Assembly (NCBI GenBank): GCA_037974665.1
Contig: CM075765.1
Coordinates: 6,329,501-6,393,500 of the forward strand
Source of the DNA: Ehretia macrophylla
Lineage: Eukaryota > Streptophyta > Magnoliopsida > Boraginales > Ehretiaceae
Direction of reading: 5' to 3'
Length of the DNA stretch: 64,000 bases
How positions within the stretch are numbered: position 1 is the stretch's first letter; the number at the start of each line of letters is the position of its first letter. Position numbers and translations under genes: made by a program. The notes beneath the pieces are model-generated. The model saw nothing but the letters and a program-made list of their open reading frames with translations. It was not told the DNA's origin and searched no databases. Positions 46,174 to 57,999 of this stretch are shown here, in pieces.

Positions 46174-47680
46174 CCAAGAAAAATAAAGGTACGTACTTTT
46201 CTTTTATCATTGAAACTTGTTTGGTGGTTGATTCTATAGAATCATGGATAGTAGATTCTAGAACCACTAACCGTATCTACAAATCTTTGCAGGGGTTTCG
46301 GACAATGAATAAGTTAAGTAAAAGAGAATTCACTCTGAAGGTTGGCAATGGAGCAAAGATATGGGCTGCTGCAGTTAAAAGAGTTACTTTATGTTTTAAT
46401 GATAGGGTTTTTAGAATTAGACAATGTTTATTATGTTCCAAATATGCAAAAGAATCCTATTTCAGTTTCGCAATTAGTTAATAGAGGATTTTCTGTTACT
46501 TTCCATTCTAACTTTATTATCAATAGAAATGGAGAATTTATTTATTTTGGTAGAATGCATAATAATGTATTCTATCTCTATCCAACTATTTCCAATGCGT
46601 ATAATGTAGAATCTCAATGCTCTAATTCTCTTAAAAGAAAGATTTCATCCACCAATGAGATATACTTATGGCAACTACATTTGGGTCATATAAGCCTGAA
46701 TAGAATTCAGAGGTTGGTCGAGGATGAACCCTTGGGCTCATTAGATCTCGAACCATGGTCTCAATGTGAATCTTGCCTAAAAATGAAGATTACCAAAAGC
46801 TCGTTTTCTTCTAAGAGGCATAGGTCAAGTGAAATGTTAGAATTGGTGCACACTGATGTGTGTGGTGGACCCATGAGCACACTAGCTCGTGGAGGTTTTA
46901 ATACCTCTCAAGTGATCTCACACAAGGGCATTGTGTCTCAGTTGACTATACTTGGCACTCCCTTGTAGAATGGTGTATCTGAGAGACAAAATCGAACTCT
47001 ACTAGATATGGTAAGATCCATGATGAGTCACGCAATTCTACCTATATCATTATGGGGGTATGCCTTAGAAACGACAACATATATCTTGAACCTAGTGCCT
47101 TCACAATCGGTACCTAAGACACTTTATGAGTTGTGGATGAGTCGCAAGTCCAGTTTAAGGAACATCCACATTTATGATTGTCCAATTTATGTACTGAATA
47201 GCTCTACATCCAAGCTGGAGCCAAGGTCTCAGATGTTCTATTTCAAAGGATATCCTAAGGGAACAAGAGGTAGAATTTTCTACCATCCTAAGGAGCAAAT
47301 GGTGTTAATAAGTACTCATGCTAAATTCAAAAGATATGCTAGAAGAAATTTCTATTGAAATTTCTATTGCACCTGTACCTATAACCGAAGCAGCAAACAA
47401 ACAAAAAATTCCATTAAGTGCCCCGGAGCCTCGTCATAGTAGGAGAATATCGAGACAACTAGATCGATATTATGAAGAGTCTTTCGAGGTAATCTCTGAT
47501 CATCAGGTTGATGATCCCACTAGCTATGATGAAGCACTAACAGACGTAGATGCGAACCATTGGCACAAGGCAATGGAATCAGAGTTGGAGTCCATGTATT
47601 CCAACAAAGTTTGAGATCTTGTTGAAGGGGTAAAACCCATAGGGTGCAAATGGGTCTACAAGATAAAGAGAGGAGTGGAC
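46174..47680 (+). pseudogene. pol: protease, integrase and start of RT, Angela-like element
   Basis: The protease active site reads WIVDSRTTNRI, with the G of D-S-G-A replaced. The integrase zinc region is at about 46670-46800 (WQLHLGHISLNRIQ, CESCLKMKITKS). The core starts HTDVCGGPMSTLARGGF and then jumps to KGIVSQLT, so roughly 70-80 residues with the second catalytic Asp are deleted near 46905. [20 protein letters not shown] and later C-terminal motifs are open at 47008-47358. The linker and RT start (CKWVYKIKRGVD) run into the solo LTR at 47681. One frameshift lies near 46342-46480 and stops at 46966-46968 and about 47612. Confidence 0.86.
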
Positions 47681-50605
47681 TGTGGTGACCCGGACCCAAC
47701 ATGTAGCACATTATAGTTAATTGCATATAAATTTGGGCCAGTTTAAGAGTTATATGTGTGTATGTGTTTATTCTATCATTTAGACTTATATAGTAGTTTT
47801 ATTTTGTTCTATTTCTCTTATTTTCTTCAAAAGGGGATATTAACATTATTAATTCAAATAAAAATATTTTAATTACTATTTTAACATCTACATTATACGG
47901 GATTATTTTTAATACTTAATAGACTTATTTTTATCATTTTAAAATGAGCTCTGAGCCTGATATAAAAACTAAAATATTTAATTTTATCGAATTCGTATTT
48001 TTTTCTCAGTATACACTTATTTTTGGGCATACGTTCATAATTTTTAATTGCATAGCATGTCGGAAGAGTGCATTAGGAAAATAATTTTCATACCGTATGA
48101 ATAGTAAAAATAATATTTTGGACTAGTTAGTTTTTATTTGCTTTGGGCCTTGTTATATCTTTGTTTGCAAAATTATGTTAAGCCCAATTGTATCATACAT
48201 ATTATTTATACATAATATAACATATATACATACATATACACTTATAGTTAGCAATCAAAAAGAAAAAAAAAGAAAAAACCCTCCCTTGAACCTGTGAGCT
48301 CCAAAGGAGGAAAAAATGATTTCTTCTATTTTTTATATTCAAATCTTGGTTGAGAGTGTTTTGGTACATTGCTAGAGTTCATTCAAGCTTTCTTCTTCAA
48401 GCTTGGGTGAGGGAGATTGCATTTTTTTTTGCAATAGATTTAATTAGGGTTTATTTTGAGTTTTTGAATTTAATATGTATTGGTTTATCTATGCTTATCA
48501 ATGCTTTAATTACTCTCTAATGTGCTTTTGGAACACACTTTTGTGGATAGATAGCAACTTTAATGGCTAAAAATAGAGAATGATGCATTTAGGAAGATGA
48601 TAAATATTAGCTTTTAGGGTTTTTGATTATTCTTGTGTTTAAGCTTAATTTTATTATATATAAGCATGTCATAGGTGATATTAAAACTAGATTAATAATT
48701 TAAATTGTTTGATTTATTAGTTTATGCAATTAACATAATGTAGGAAAAGATGAAAGTACTATTCGCTCAGGCCCTTTGAATTATGGCCCGATGCTCGATT
48801 TAATGATTGATTTAGACTCTAGGGATACTAAAACGGTTGTATGATAAAAATTATTGAATTTCATGAACGTTGGATTTTGAGGGTAATATTGCACATATAA
48901 TGGAGTGTTGTGTCTAGGAGGTGTTTGAATGCTTTGGATAGTCTTAGATGGGTTAGATAGTAGTTATGAAATATTTATGGCACTAATTTAAGGAGTGACT
49001 TTAGTAGTGGTAGTTCAAAGTGACTATGGGGCAATTGGGGCTTTTGTAGTAGATGTAGTTAAAAGTGAGCTTTCATGACTTGTAGGGGTGTCATAAAGTG
49101 TAATTAGAGGAATGAAATGATTGGACGGGGGTTAGCTTGGGTTTTGATTTGTATGTGCTTATTTAGGACAAAAAGGGCTAGTTATAGAAAATGAAGGAAT
49201 TGCTAGTAATTGTCTTATAATTGTGTAATTAGGTGTTTAATTGCAAATGGATGACATGTATACCATATTAATGAAATTTCGTGAATTGAATTGCTTGGTT
49301 ACTGTGTTAGAATATAAATATAACTTGATTATATTGTTATCTTGCATATTTTTCTTGTGAATCGTCTTAAATATGTTCCTTGTATGGCTATCGAATCGGT
49401 TTTCCTTGGAAAGTATAAATATCATCGAGTGAAAATTCACACCTATCGTTATCGTTATCGTGGTTGCACAACCATTCCGCATAGATGTGGTAGCCACCCA
49501 CTGGGAGGCATTGGGCTTGCTAGTAGATGTCCATCCTCCGTAGCTATTCCCTCTCTCACTAAGGATGTCGCCCTGGGAAAGCTGGGTTGTAGGATTAACG
49601 GGGTGTTATATCCGGAGCCCCCGTTTGGTGTATAAGGTTATGCCGGTTTATCGATATCAAAATTATTATTGTCTATTTGAGTTCATGGATCGTTGTTCGT
49701 GGTTTGTGGATCGTGGTTCGTGGTTTGTGCTCGTGGTCATCATCATATCCTTTTAATTAGTAACTCTCGCTTGGGACCTAAGTCCTTAGAGAGTTATCAT
49801 TGCTTGTGTTCTTTTATTTGTGTTAATTAGCTTATATACTTGAATTGTGCATTATATTGTTATTGTTTCCTCTAGATTGCCTATTGTACTTGTCTTATCG
49901 TGGTTGTTATCTTTCTTTGATGTGTATTATTTAGCTTGCTTGTTTGTATAAAGTATATTAGTTTTGTGTTGTTAATTTACTTTATTGATGGTTATTTGCA
50001 TCTCACGAAAGGTTTTCAAAACTCCCCCGGATATTTGTTTCCCCTCCCTCACTGAGTAACTATGTTGCTCACTCCCTCTTTCTAACCATTTCAGGTTCGG
50101 TGCCTTCAGAGTCTGAGGAAAAGAGAACCTGAGAGTCTTCTTGATTGGGTGTACTAGCTTTGGTTGATGGTCCTGTGTAAATTTGTGATAGTTATGTTTC
50201 TTTTGAGGCTTGCGTGCCTTGTATATGTTAGTTTATAGGAAATGTAAAGTAAAGTTTAAAGTCTCATACGATTTGATAGGTGTAGTTGGTTTGTAATAGC
50301 TCTAATGATTTACTTTATTGTCTAATTGACTTGCATGCTTGTATAGATTATATGAAGGTTGGTTGAACGACTTAAAAATCTAAGATAATGAAATAGAAAA
50401 TATTAGAGTGGTATGATAATCAAAATCTTGATATTGGAATTTTAATTGATAATGTAAATGCATGCTTGTATGTTTTATTGTGTTATAGTAGGAAGGCTCG
50501 GATGGCCTTATTCTGTGTGCAGGTTTGTGGATAGGCCGAGAAACAGGAAAAACTCTGTCCATTTTGGATTGGGGCTCCGGTCTGGTGAGGGATCGGGGTG
50601 TTACA
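47681..50605 (+). mobile_element. gypsy solo LTR in Angela RT, 2,925 bp
   Basis: Starts TGTGGTGACCCGG and ends GGGGTGTTACA, flanked by the perfect 5-bp duplication TGGAC (47676-47680, 50606-50610). No internal region or second LTR. Excising it with one TGGAC copy leaves the RT reading frame intact, confirming the borders. It contains the palindrome TGGTTGCACAACCA (49461-49474) and the block shared with other LTRs of the window. Short frames at 49342-49756 are within the LTR. Confidence 0.92.
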
Positions 50606-51960
50606 TGGACGGGAAGGTGGAAACCTTCAAAGATAGGCTGGTGGCAAAGGGATACACTCAAAAAGAGGGTATCAACTATGAGATGACTTTCTTACCATTA
50701 GCCACGCTAAAGCCTATAAGGATTCTCTTAGCCATCATTTGTCACTATGACTACAAGATACGGCTTATGGATGTCAAGACTGCATTCCTTAATGGGAACC
50801 TTGACGAATGCATCTATATAATGCAACTAGACGGATTTGTTGTCAAAGACCAAAAAAATATGGTTTGTAAGCTTAAGAGGCCAATTTATGGACTTAAGCA
50901 AGCATCTAGGGCATGAAATATTTGTTTCAATGAAGGTTTTAAGCAGAACATTGATGAACCATGTGTGTATAAGAAGAGGGATAGTCATGTTGTATCATTT
51001 TTTGTCCTTTATGTGGATGACATCCTACTAATAGGGGACGATGTAAGGATGTTGATATCCATAAATGTTTGGTTGTCTTCTCTATTTCAAATGAAGGACT
51101 TAGGAGAAGCTAGTTATGTTCTAAGGATTAAACTCCTGCGTGATTGCAAGAACAAGGTCTAACATTATCCCAAGCTGCATATGTTGAGAAGATATTGGTC
51201 AAGTTTAACATGCAAGACCCCAAAAAGGGTCTTTTGCCTCCAGGCATAGAGTTCATCTTTCTCAGGATCAGTGTCTCGAAACTCTTAATGAGGAAGAGAG
51301 CATGAGACGGATTCCATATACGTTAGCATTGACAGCCTCATATTTGTCATGTTATGTACTAGACCAGATATATGTTTTGTCGTTAGCATGGTCTATCGAT
51401 ATCAGTCAAACCCGAGACAAGCTTACCGGGTAGCAGTCAAACATATATTCAAATATATTCAGAGAACGACAGATTATATGTTAGTCTATTGAGTTGAGGA
51501 TTTGACTCCGCCAGCATACACAGATTTAGATTTTCAATCAGATAGGGATTCCAAGAGATCTACTTCTGGATACGTCTTTACCCTGTTAGGAGGTGTTATT
51601 TCGTGAAAAAAGCATGAAGCAATCCTGCATTGAAGATTCTACCATGGAAGATGAGTATGTGGCAGCATTAGAGGCTGCAAAAGAAGCTGTTTGGCTTAGG
51701 AAGTTTTTATTAGAGCTAGGGGTTGTGTCTGCCATGGAGAAACCCATAGTTATATATTATGATAACAGTGGAATGGTAGCACAAAGTAAAGAGCCGAGAA
51801 ATCATAGAAAAAGACAAACACATTGAGAGAAAGTATCATTTAATCCAAGAATTCATCCAAAGAGGAGACATAGTGGTAGATAAGATTGCCTCTGCAAATA
51901 ACTTATCAGATCTTTTTACTAATAATCTTATAAAGAAGGTCTTTATGTACATGTGGAGTT
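50606..51960 (+). pseudogene. pol: RT and RNase H, Angela-like element
   Basis: RT continues after the solo LTR with [50 protein letters not shown] and the catalytic YVDD at 51010-51021, intact (LYVDDILLIGDD). A stop follows at 50914-50916 (Trp-type position) and another at 51160. Frameshifts lie between 51160 and 51300. RNase H pieces are RPDICFVVSMVYRYQSNP, SDRDSKRSTSGYVFTLLGG and, open at 51593-51826, EDEYVAALEAAKEAVWLRKF. A frame at 50458-50916 starts in the LTR and reads into RT, but only through the insertion. Confidence 0.87.
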
Positions 51961-52017
51961 CATGGGAATTAAGTTGTTAGGTAGCAATTACTAGAATAGC
52001 CTAGTGCTCTTTCGAGC

Positions 52018-52028
52018 AAGTGGGAGTC
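52018..52028 (+). other. polypurine tract, Angela-like element
   Basis: AAGTGGGAGTC directly precedes the 3' LTR start TGTTGGG; this form is common in copia elements. Confidence 0.82.
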
Positions 52029-53852
52029 TGTTGGGATTGGGATATACCTAAAAGACCACTAGCACTCTGTCATCAGTGTATCTGGATATTTGCAATTGTT
52101 GATTAATGTCATCTAGTTCTCCCTTATGTTGTTTGAATTATATAAATATATATATATATGTGCGTTCGTCCATTGCTTCATAGTATTGACTTGGGTACGT
52201 GGTGGTTACTTACAAAAGGTCCAACTCATGGTTACTTATTAAGCATGAATGTTGCCCATAACTAAGTAGTAGAGTTAGACACTCTACTATGGTAGAAATT
52301 ATTATGAGTAAGTTCTTTTAACAGTAGAGCGATCTACCTTGATCGTGGATAGGGTTCCAAACTTACTTCACTTATGCATATGCTATGCATTGGACGAGGC
52401 CACTATAGGTATGATCTCTAAACAAGTACTATCATAAAAAGAGATCACCTAGACCTACTAGCTATTGAGTGGACCGGTGCTCTTAATCTTGAACATATGT
52501 GGATGAACTGACGAAGTCAAGTTCTTGCACTTTGAGTCACTATGGATGAGATCTTGTATGGGTCAATAGCTCTGTGATTTGGGTGTCTGGAGTTGGTTAG
52601 AAAGGACATGCATATGCAATAAGAAATTTATACAATAATCACTCCCTTAGAATAGTCCAAGTTGATCATCCCAAATTGGTGCACAGTGGTACAGTTTATG
52701 GGCTATATCGGTTGTTACACTTGTGGGTCACTCCCGTGGTCAAGTGGATAACTTCCGGATGATGGTTGGATTTTGGATTAGAGGTTCTTAGGAGAAAGCT
52801 GTAGTCAAAAGGTGACAGTACAAGTTGTAAACCTGTTTTGACTATAAGTGAGTATAGAAGGCCAATACGGTCATTATCACTTAGTTGGTCCAACAACTGA
52901 GTGTCGTACCACATATGACATACTCCTATATATATATAGTAATTATTCTGTAATGCAGTCATAGTCTTTTAGTGGAATATACTAAGGTTAAAGTGACAAA
53001 ATATTGCTAGAGACTAGCAAGAGCATTTTGGTCATTTTCAGTGGAAGGGTAATTATGTTTTTGGTCCCCTTTTTAGCCGATTACCTTATAAGTTTTATTA
53101 CTAAATGTGGGTGTTGCTAAATATGGCATGAGGATGAGAGTTGAAGAGTTCTGAGTAGACTTTCCATTCACGGAAGGGGTTTCTATTTCAGATAGTTGAG
53201 CTTATTATGGACTTGGGCTGAATTTTTGGCTTGGATGAGGCCTTGGATGTGTAGACCAGCCTTGTGGGGCTCTTGGGCTGGTCTTAGGCGTGATTTAGGC
53301 TTAGGTAGCAAGTAAGAATGTCCTAGTGTGAACAAGAAGAGGATAAAAGCCTAAATCCTCGATTTCTGTCTCATGTTGGACTTGAACTAGCTCCCCTTGG
53401 TTTTTCCTATATAAAGGCATCTACCTTAAGCTCTACAATTGTAGCATCTCTTCCTAAAGATCTCTCTTTATCTCACATGTAAGCCTCTCTAAGAGGAAAT
53501 ACGAAACACTTTTCTTTTAGTTTAGTTTTTGCAAGATTGAGTCCCACAACTCGATCAACACTTTAGCTAGGAGGTGGTATAACAAGGGAAGATCAGAGTA
53601 GAGGAGTGAAGCTCAAGATAGGCGTGATGAGCTTTCTTCAAAGGTGAAGTTTTTCCAAGTTTTGATTATCTTGAATTAATAGGTATTTCAGAAAAACTAT
53701 TGCGATAGATTAAAATATGAACTATTGTTTGTTCTTGATACTATTTCATGTGTTATTCGATTTTATAGATCCATGCATAAATTTTTCTACCTTATTCAGT
53801 CCATATTATGCTTAGGATTGATTTGTTTCGTGCGAATTAATGTTTTCCTTCA
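52029..53852 (+). repeat. 3' LTR of the Angela-like element (1,824 bp)
   Basis: Runs from TGTTGGGATTGGG to TTCCTTCA and aligns with both parts of the 5' LTR. Divergence from the 5' LTR is clearly higher than between the LARD-like LTRs, as expected for the older host element. Confidence 0.92.
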
Positions 53853-53857
53853 AACCA

Positions 53858-55065
53858 TACTCTTATAAACTTTCATGGAGCATGCATGGACACCAATTCA
53901 CAATATTCCAAAGAATAAATAATTCTTTAAGTAACTAGACCACAAGGTTGCCTTCAAGTGCACGCAATTAACAATTCAACTTGCAGCCACACAAAGCAAC
54001 ATGCCCAGAGAAAAATATCGTTGCAGGCTCATGCACCTATATATCACTTCAAGAAAGTTTATGATCTCATTTTGCCTCTTAGATTCAGTGCTCATGCTTA
54101 GAGACGTTGTTTGGAGAAAATTAATAATGAACAATTGAATATATTAATCCATCATATTTCTACCTCCTTACTTTATTATCCTATGAAATAACTTGAATAA
54201 TAAGATGATTAAATCACTAGATAGCTCATAACAATAATAGACTTTATCTTGTCTAAAAATAAAACTAACTTATATCATTGTCGCAACTCTTTAATAGCGT
54301 GCTTCTCAACTTATATTTTTTTTCTTCTAAACAAAGATGGTTTTATCCATCATTAAGAATCAGAAACTCCTTAACTTAATCATCAAATCATCCAACATGA
54401 TCTATCATAAATCAAAATAATTTCATTACATAAACAAACATATAACCTAAACAAATCATGCTTTTACTGTTAGCAGTTTTTTTTCCCCTAGAATCCTTAT
54501 ATAGAGTAAACAATCTTAACACATGTTCAACAAAGCATCCCCAACAAAGAAGTATAAGAAAGATTTTCTGAAAATAAGGTAAAATATTCCAAGAGTATAC
54601 CATTACCACTTCACAACCACTAAAACTGTGTTATGCAAATCCTGAATCACATTTTGTCTTAACTTTTCCTCTGGTTTCGTTGCAAGTGTAGTCTATGCTT
54701 CCACAGAAACTTCCTAGACAAATACTTCCAAAAATTTTCTCTGCAAAGGGACTTACCAACACTATGCCTCAGATTTGCTCCATGTTGAAACCTTTCATTT
54801 CACTTACCAAAACAGAATAAAGTTTTCAACCCCTAATGTATCCATCAGCCAATTATAATGAATAGATATCATTTTCATGTTCAAAATTCACAAATCTAAA
54901 GGATTTTAACTCAACCCAAATTCAATGATAGCATCTAAACCTAGAAATTAGAAGTTCCTTAATTAACAAACAACTTCTTCCATTACGAATTGAACAAAAA
55001 TTTTACAATGTAGGCAAAAGTCAATTCTAAGTTATTCATGCTTTTAACTAACAGAACTTCTTTAG
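53858..55065. other. unassigned AT-rich sequence
   Basis: No convincing reading frame or repeat boundary. It lies between the Angela-like element and a Tat gag fragment. It may be decayed interior of the gypsy element whose 3' end is at 34834-35529. Confidence 0.4.
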
Positions 55066-56045
55066 GCTAGTGAATCCTGAAAGGTTTGTGATCTTAGACC
55101 TCGAATGAAAGCTACCAAAGCCACGGATTGTTGTATATCTAGAATGTCAAGCGATGTTTGATTGAACCTCTGTGTATAGTCACGGAGAGTTTCTCTCTTC
55201 CATTTTTTAATGTTTAACAGAGAAGCTGGGAGCTTGGAGGGCTGCTTGCTGCTGGCAAAACAGTCTAAGAACTTATTGGATAATTGTTTGTAGCTCCTTA
55301 TGGATCCTGTGGGATATTTTGAGAACTATCTATAAGCTTCTCCAACGAGTGTAGTAGGGAAAGCTTTGCACTTCACCAGCTCAGACACGTCGTAGAAGTT
55401 CTTGTGATGGTCGAAGACTTGAAAATGATCTTTTAGATCCATTGTCCCATCATAAGTAGGCAGAACTAGAAGTTTATATCCCTTTGGAATATATTTTTCT
55501 TGGATTTCCCTTGAGAAATGTCAGTTCCCTCGACGTCGGTGCTTATGGTGCACTTGTGAGGCTTTAGGTCCTTCAAAGCCTACTGCATGGAATTTGGATC
55601 TTGTATTCTTATCGTCATTGTATTGCCTAGAAATTGGGGGTGGAACCCTACCTAGGGGATGACGCGGTGGAGGATTCCTCTGGGGCTGAACTGGCCCCAC
55701 TCCTAGGGCTTCATTGAAGCCCTGTGTTTGGACGAACTGTTTCCTCGCCCCTTACATGCTGTAAAACATTTGCATCAAGGTTAGCAGGTCTACTGCTTGA
55801 GATGACGAGGCCAGATTTAGTGGTATGGCCATTGTTGGTGTGGCGGCTGCCGCAGTGGTCACCATTGGAGGATCTGTGGTGACCGGAGGTGGTGTATGAG
55901 CAAATGCTAGCAGAGCTGTGTTTCTTGTTTCTGGGGGGTGAGACTCATCCTGAGTAAGTCAGATGTCTCTGGTTGTCTGACTCCTTGTATGTACCATATT
56001 GGTTACTCAATGGGATGATCAAGTCGTTTCCACAGACGACATCAA
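55066..56045 (-). pseudogene. gag: Tat-type gypsy gag 1 (truncated)
   Basis: The - strand reads GYKLLVLPTYDGTMDLKDHF, VFDHHKNFYDVSELVKCKAF, PTTLVGEAYR, FSKYPTGSIRSYKQLSNKF and LDILDIQQSVALVAFIRGLR. This is the retrotransposon gag region of the plant Tat lineage (Ogre/Retand relatives). Near 56030 the sequence on the - strand resembles GTCGTCTGTGG, the conserved segment next to the primer site of that lineage. The frame ends abruptly at about 55066, and no pol is present. Several stops. Confidence 0.72.
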
Positions 56046-56047
56046 AC

Positions 56048-56580
56048 TGTTAAGGTTAGAATTGACTGGGCCACAAGGATTGGGCTTGAACTCCATTCCA
56101 GTGCCTAACAATTGAAGAATCCTTGTTGGATTACCTACAAAATAAAGAAAAAGAGGGCGTGTGTTACTGCTCGTGTACCTCCTTCGGTGTGATAATCAGT
56201 AAATGAAAAAAATTAGAGCTCGGATAGAGATGTAATGAGCGGTAAAGTTAAGTAAATTGCTCAAATGAGAATTTGTTACCCCTTTTGGATGTTTGCCCTG
56301 GCCTTTTATAGACTCACTTAGGTGCATATTACTGTCGTAGGGGAGTGAGGCTGACCCACGATGTTAATAGAAACTTTTCCCCGTTCCCAAGCTCGTGGAA
56401 GCATGATTATTAGGTTTGTTGTGATTACCCTTTGAATTGGGCTATCATATTTTAAGCTATTGACTTGGTCACAGTAAGTGAGTCATTGGGCTACTATTTG
56501 GGCAAACGTTATTTGGGTTGGACCTTATCTTTTTGCTGGACTTTGCCCTTGATAATTTTTAGGCTTTAATTTATGACACA
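56048..56580 (-). repeat. 5' LTR of Tat-type element 1 (about 0.53 kb)
   Basis: On the - strand it runs from TGTCATAAATT (about 56578) to ACCTTAACA (56048), just upstream of the conserved primer-site segment and gag. A second LTR was not found, so no duplication can be checked; the right edge could be off by a few bases. Confidence 0.62.
56302..56313 (-). promoter_or_regulatory. putative LTR TATA box, Tat-type element 1
   Basis: TCTATAAAAGGC on the - strand, roughly in the middle of the LTR, upstream of the gag. Confidence 0.6.
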
Positions 56581-57548
56581 TCAATAATAATATAAAAAAA
56601 AAAAAAAAAACAACGTGCTTCAGTTTTATACTCTTCCCACAAATCATGTTATAATTCTTCCCCTAGATTTATGCCACATGTTTTTAAGGGCCAGTGGTTT
56701 CTTTTATCCGATATCTGGATGATCACCTTAAGTGGACTGTGCCTCCAGTGGATATTGTGGAATTTGGTGCAAGAGATAAACACGTCAGAATATTTTAGAA
56801 GCGGTGGAATTAATGTTTATTTTCATGTGTGCGTGTATCGATATTTGTGGATCAGCAAATGATTGATTCTTGATATACGCCCCATGGTATGTCTGTATGT
56901 GTGTTTCTCATTTTGTTTTTATCTCCTGAATTCTAGTCGTGCTTTAACGTTTCCTCATAAATTCCATTAAATTTTCAACAGTATTAAAGTTGAATTTTTT
57001 GCTAATTAGATCAAAAAAAGTTTTTATTAAATAATATGACAATAGTAATTCTAAGCCAGCTTATGGTTTTGTTAGAGAAAAATAAATAAGGTGAAACATT
57101 TTCAAAACTAATTGTTTAGTTTATCGACGTAAGGTTTATTATATCTAATTTTTAGGCATTTAAAATTACTTTTTATAAATTTAAAAATTAAAACTAATAT
57201 GTTTGTTCCCTTTTTAAAAAAAAATTTGGATAAAAGTCAAAGTTTAGAAAAAAAACTTTAAAAAAAAATAAGAAACTCCAAATCAGAACTTCTTGAAAAG
57301 ATTTTCATAAAATAGTTTTTACATTATGAGACATTTTAAATAATAGAGACTAAACTGAATTTTTTTACAAATAATAAAGACTAAATGTGAAATTTTCCTT
57401 AAAAAACAATAATGTTTCCTAATTATGGTCTTTTTTGGCTTGACATTCTTAACCCTACAGCGTGCTGTACATAATCAATTTAACATTGCTTACTCCGCAG
57501 GCAACACCTAACACAGTGTAGCCATAGAAAATGCACTTATATTTTCAT
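56581..57548. other. intergenic AT-rich sequence
   Basis: It contains a poly-A run at about 56594-56610. At about 56690-56796 a + strand frame reads RYLDDHLKWTVPPVDIVEFG without a recognised family. A weak copy of a MITE arm may be present near 57355-57402. Nothing firm. Confidence 0.4.
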
Positions 57549-57999
57549 TCAAAAGTTTATTGCAATATCAGTTGAAATATTAACGAGTGCGGCGGTTACA
57601 AATACAATGTTATAAATTCTTATTCTCTCAACAAAATTTAAACTATACCAAGAGAAACAATACTGGAAATGGAAGTACAAAATTTCAGCTCTACAAGTAT
57701 TTCCTTGTAATCCAATAACAACTAAAAACGTCTTCAAATTTTTTAAATATGAAAAGATTATTCTTACTTGCCAATCAAAGATTCGTCTATTCCCTGCAGA
57801 TATATTAAATTCAGTATATAGGTACTCTCAAGTTCAGTCAGCAACATCCTTTTTCTTTTTCTATAATTCAACTTAGAAAAAAAAACAGGTAAGATTATAT
57901 TGAATCCATTCTAAAGCTATAAATTTCGTGACGTAATGATTCTATCAATACCTATACCAAATTAGTCAAAAAGACTCGAACTCGAAACCTTCAGTCCAG

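Larger units (their letters stand above)
35530..53852 (+). mobile_element. Angela-like Ty1/copia element with nested insertions
   Basis: The order is 5' LTR, Met-tRNA-type primer site, gag, protease, integrase, RT, RNase H, polypurine tract, 3' LTR. LTRs start TGTTGGGATTGGG and are about 1.82 kb. Flanks GACCA (35525-35529) and AACCA (53853-53857) are a 5-bp duplication with one transition. Three insertions lie inside: a non-autonomous LTR element (36184-42261), a hAT MITE (44892-45203) and a gypsy solo LTR (47681-50605). Integrase motifs and LTR length fit the Angela group; lineage is inference. The genes carry several stops and an integrase deletion, so the element cannot act alone. Confidence 0.9.

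Noticed and set aside
57355-57402. second copy of the MULE-type MITE
   Set aside because: Only GACTAAATGTGAAATTTT-like similarity to one arm; no opposite arm or duplication found.
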